Source: Flavobacteriales bacterium UBA5081 (lineage in GTDB: Bacteria > Bacteroidota > Bacteroidia > Flavobacteriales_E > Vicingaceae). Taken from it: a stretch of 32,931 nucleotides of DNA. Shown here piece by piece: positions 32,711 to 32,931 of this stretch (position 1 is its first letter; the number at the start of each line of letters is the position of its first letter). The notes below the pieces were generated by a model, which made no database searches, was not told the DNA's origin, and saw only the letters and a list, made by a program, of their open reading frames with translations. The position numbers and the translations under genes were made by a program. The stretch lies in assembly GCA_002415785.1 (NCBI GenBank), contig DIAJ01000010.1, positions 48,386-81,316 of the forward strand, given 5' to 3'.

Positions 32711-32738
32711 AAAGGCTGTGCTAAAGTGCAGCCTTTTT
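32711..32738 (+). terminator. Intrinsic terminator of hsp20
   Basis: AAAGGCTG (32711-32718) and CAGCCTTT (32729-32736) form an 8-bp stem with a 10-nt loop, followed by T residues to 32738. Confidence 0.85.
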
Positions 32739-32805
32739 AGTTTATTGAATATCCGGAATGATACCAAAAACAGATCTTAATAGATGTTGAAACATTTTTA
32801 TGTAG

Positions 32806-32931
32806 GATGGCCATTTTCATAATTTAAGTTTGGAGCGAACTAAATGGGGCTAATGATTGAAGAAGCTCCAAAGGAAACCTTTGGAGATCACTGAAATCAT
32901 CGCCATTTAGGAGCGGAAGACTTAAATTAGG
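32806..32931 (+). repeat. Dispersed palindromic repeat, copy 3 (partial, cut by window end)
   Basis: These 126 nt match the first 126 nt of copy 2 with two differences, both transitions and no gaps. The long palindrome is complete here, and its apical 9-bp stem (32866-32874 with 32878-32886) is perfect. The second hairpin would lie beyond the window. The copy follows the hsp20 terminator. Its last 40 nt are nearly identical to the first 40 nt of the window. Confidence 0.92.

Noticed and set aside
1..32931. A circular element, given the matching ends
   Set aside because: The end match is part of a repeat that also occurs at 23331, and the two ends differ at two bases. The content is chromosomal housekeeping genes, with no replication or mobilisation gene.

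Overview
The window reads as chromosomal DNA of a low-GC member of the Bacteroidota, most likely of the order Flavobacteriales. Three things point there. The gene families are typical: a SusC-style TonB receptor paired with a DUF4249 lipoprotein, the Bacteroidota type of GlmU-like nucleotidyltransferase, an E1 alpha/beta fusion dehydrogenase and a DUF6624 protein. Many genes are preceded by the TAnnTTTG -7 box of this phylum. Shine-Dalgarno sequences are mostly absent. No rRNA, tRNA, CRISPR array, transposase or phage gene was seen. The content is mainly housekeeping with some accessory envelope genes.

Layout. Positions 1-120 hold part of a dispersed repeat. From 167 to 5293 a run of minus-strand genes encodes a CPBP membrane protease, an amidohydrolase lipoprotein, a DUF4386 membrane protein, a Crp/Fnr-type regulator, a YjdJ-like acetyltransferase, a YjdI-like Fe-S protein and a DUF6624 protein. 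From 5527 to 9104 come ribH, a TPR membrane protein, a 3-methyladenine DNA glycosylase, ndk, a plus-strand CoA-binding protein and a LON-substrate-binding-domain protein. From 9228 to 13255 a VTT/DedA-like protein converges on a four-gene minus-strand unit (secreted orphan, bioY, glycosyltransferase, flippase). rpmB and the E1 fusion gene meet tail to tail around two terminators near 13673-13759.

From 16423 the plus strand carries def, a TPR lipoprotein and accC, then, behind a terminator, a two-gene unit: an OppA/DppA-like lipoprotein overlapping an MMPL/RND exporter by four bases. A 54-residue membrane protein lies on the minus strand at the tail of the exporter gene. The full copy of the repeat follows (23331-23536), then the GlmU-like gene and lon. 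The minus-strand unit TonB receptor, DUF4249 lipoprotein and e(P4)-type phosphatase occupies 27418-31511, followed by smpB, hsp20 and a third repeat copy that runs off the end.

The most unusual element is the repeat. Its core is a long imperfect palindrome (about 110 nt) followed by a separate perfect 12-bp hairpin. Three copies lie in the same orientation, every difference between copies is a transition, and one minus-strand reading frame stays open in all of them. The window begins and ends inside copies of it, which suggests a contig broken at repeats. A second theme is the -7 box lying only 4-5 nt before the start codon of six genes, which predicts leaderless or nearly leaderless mRNAs. 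No gap longer than 300 bases lacks an annotated element. The largest plain gaps (5294-5526 and 16219-16422) hold only the -7 boxes listed.
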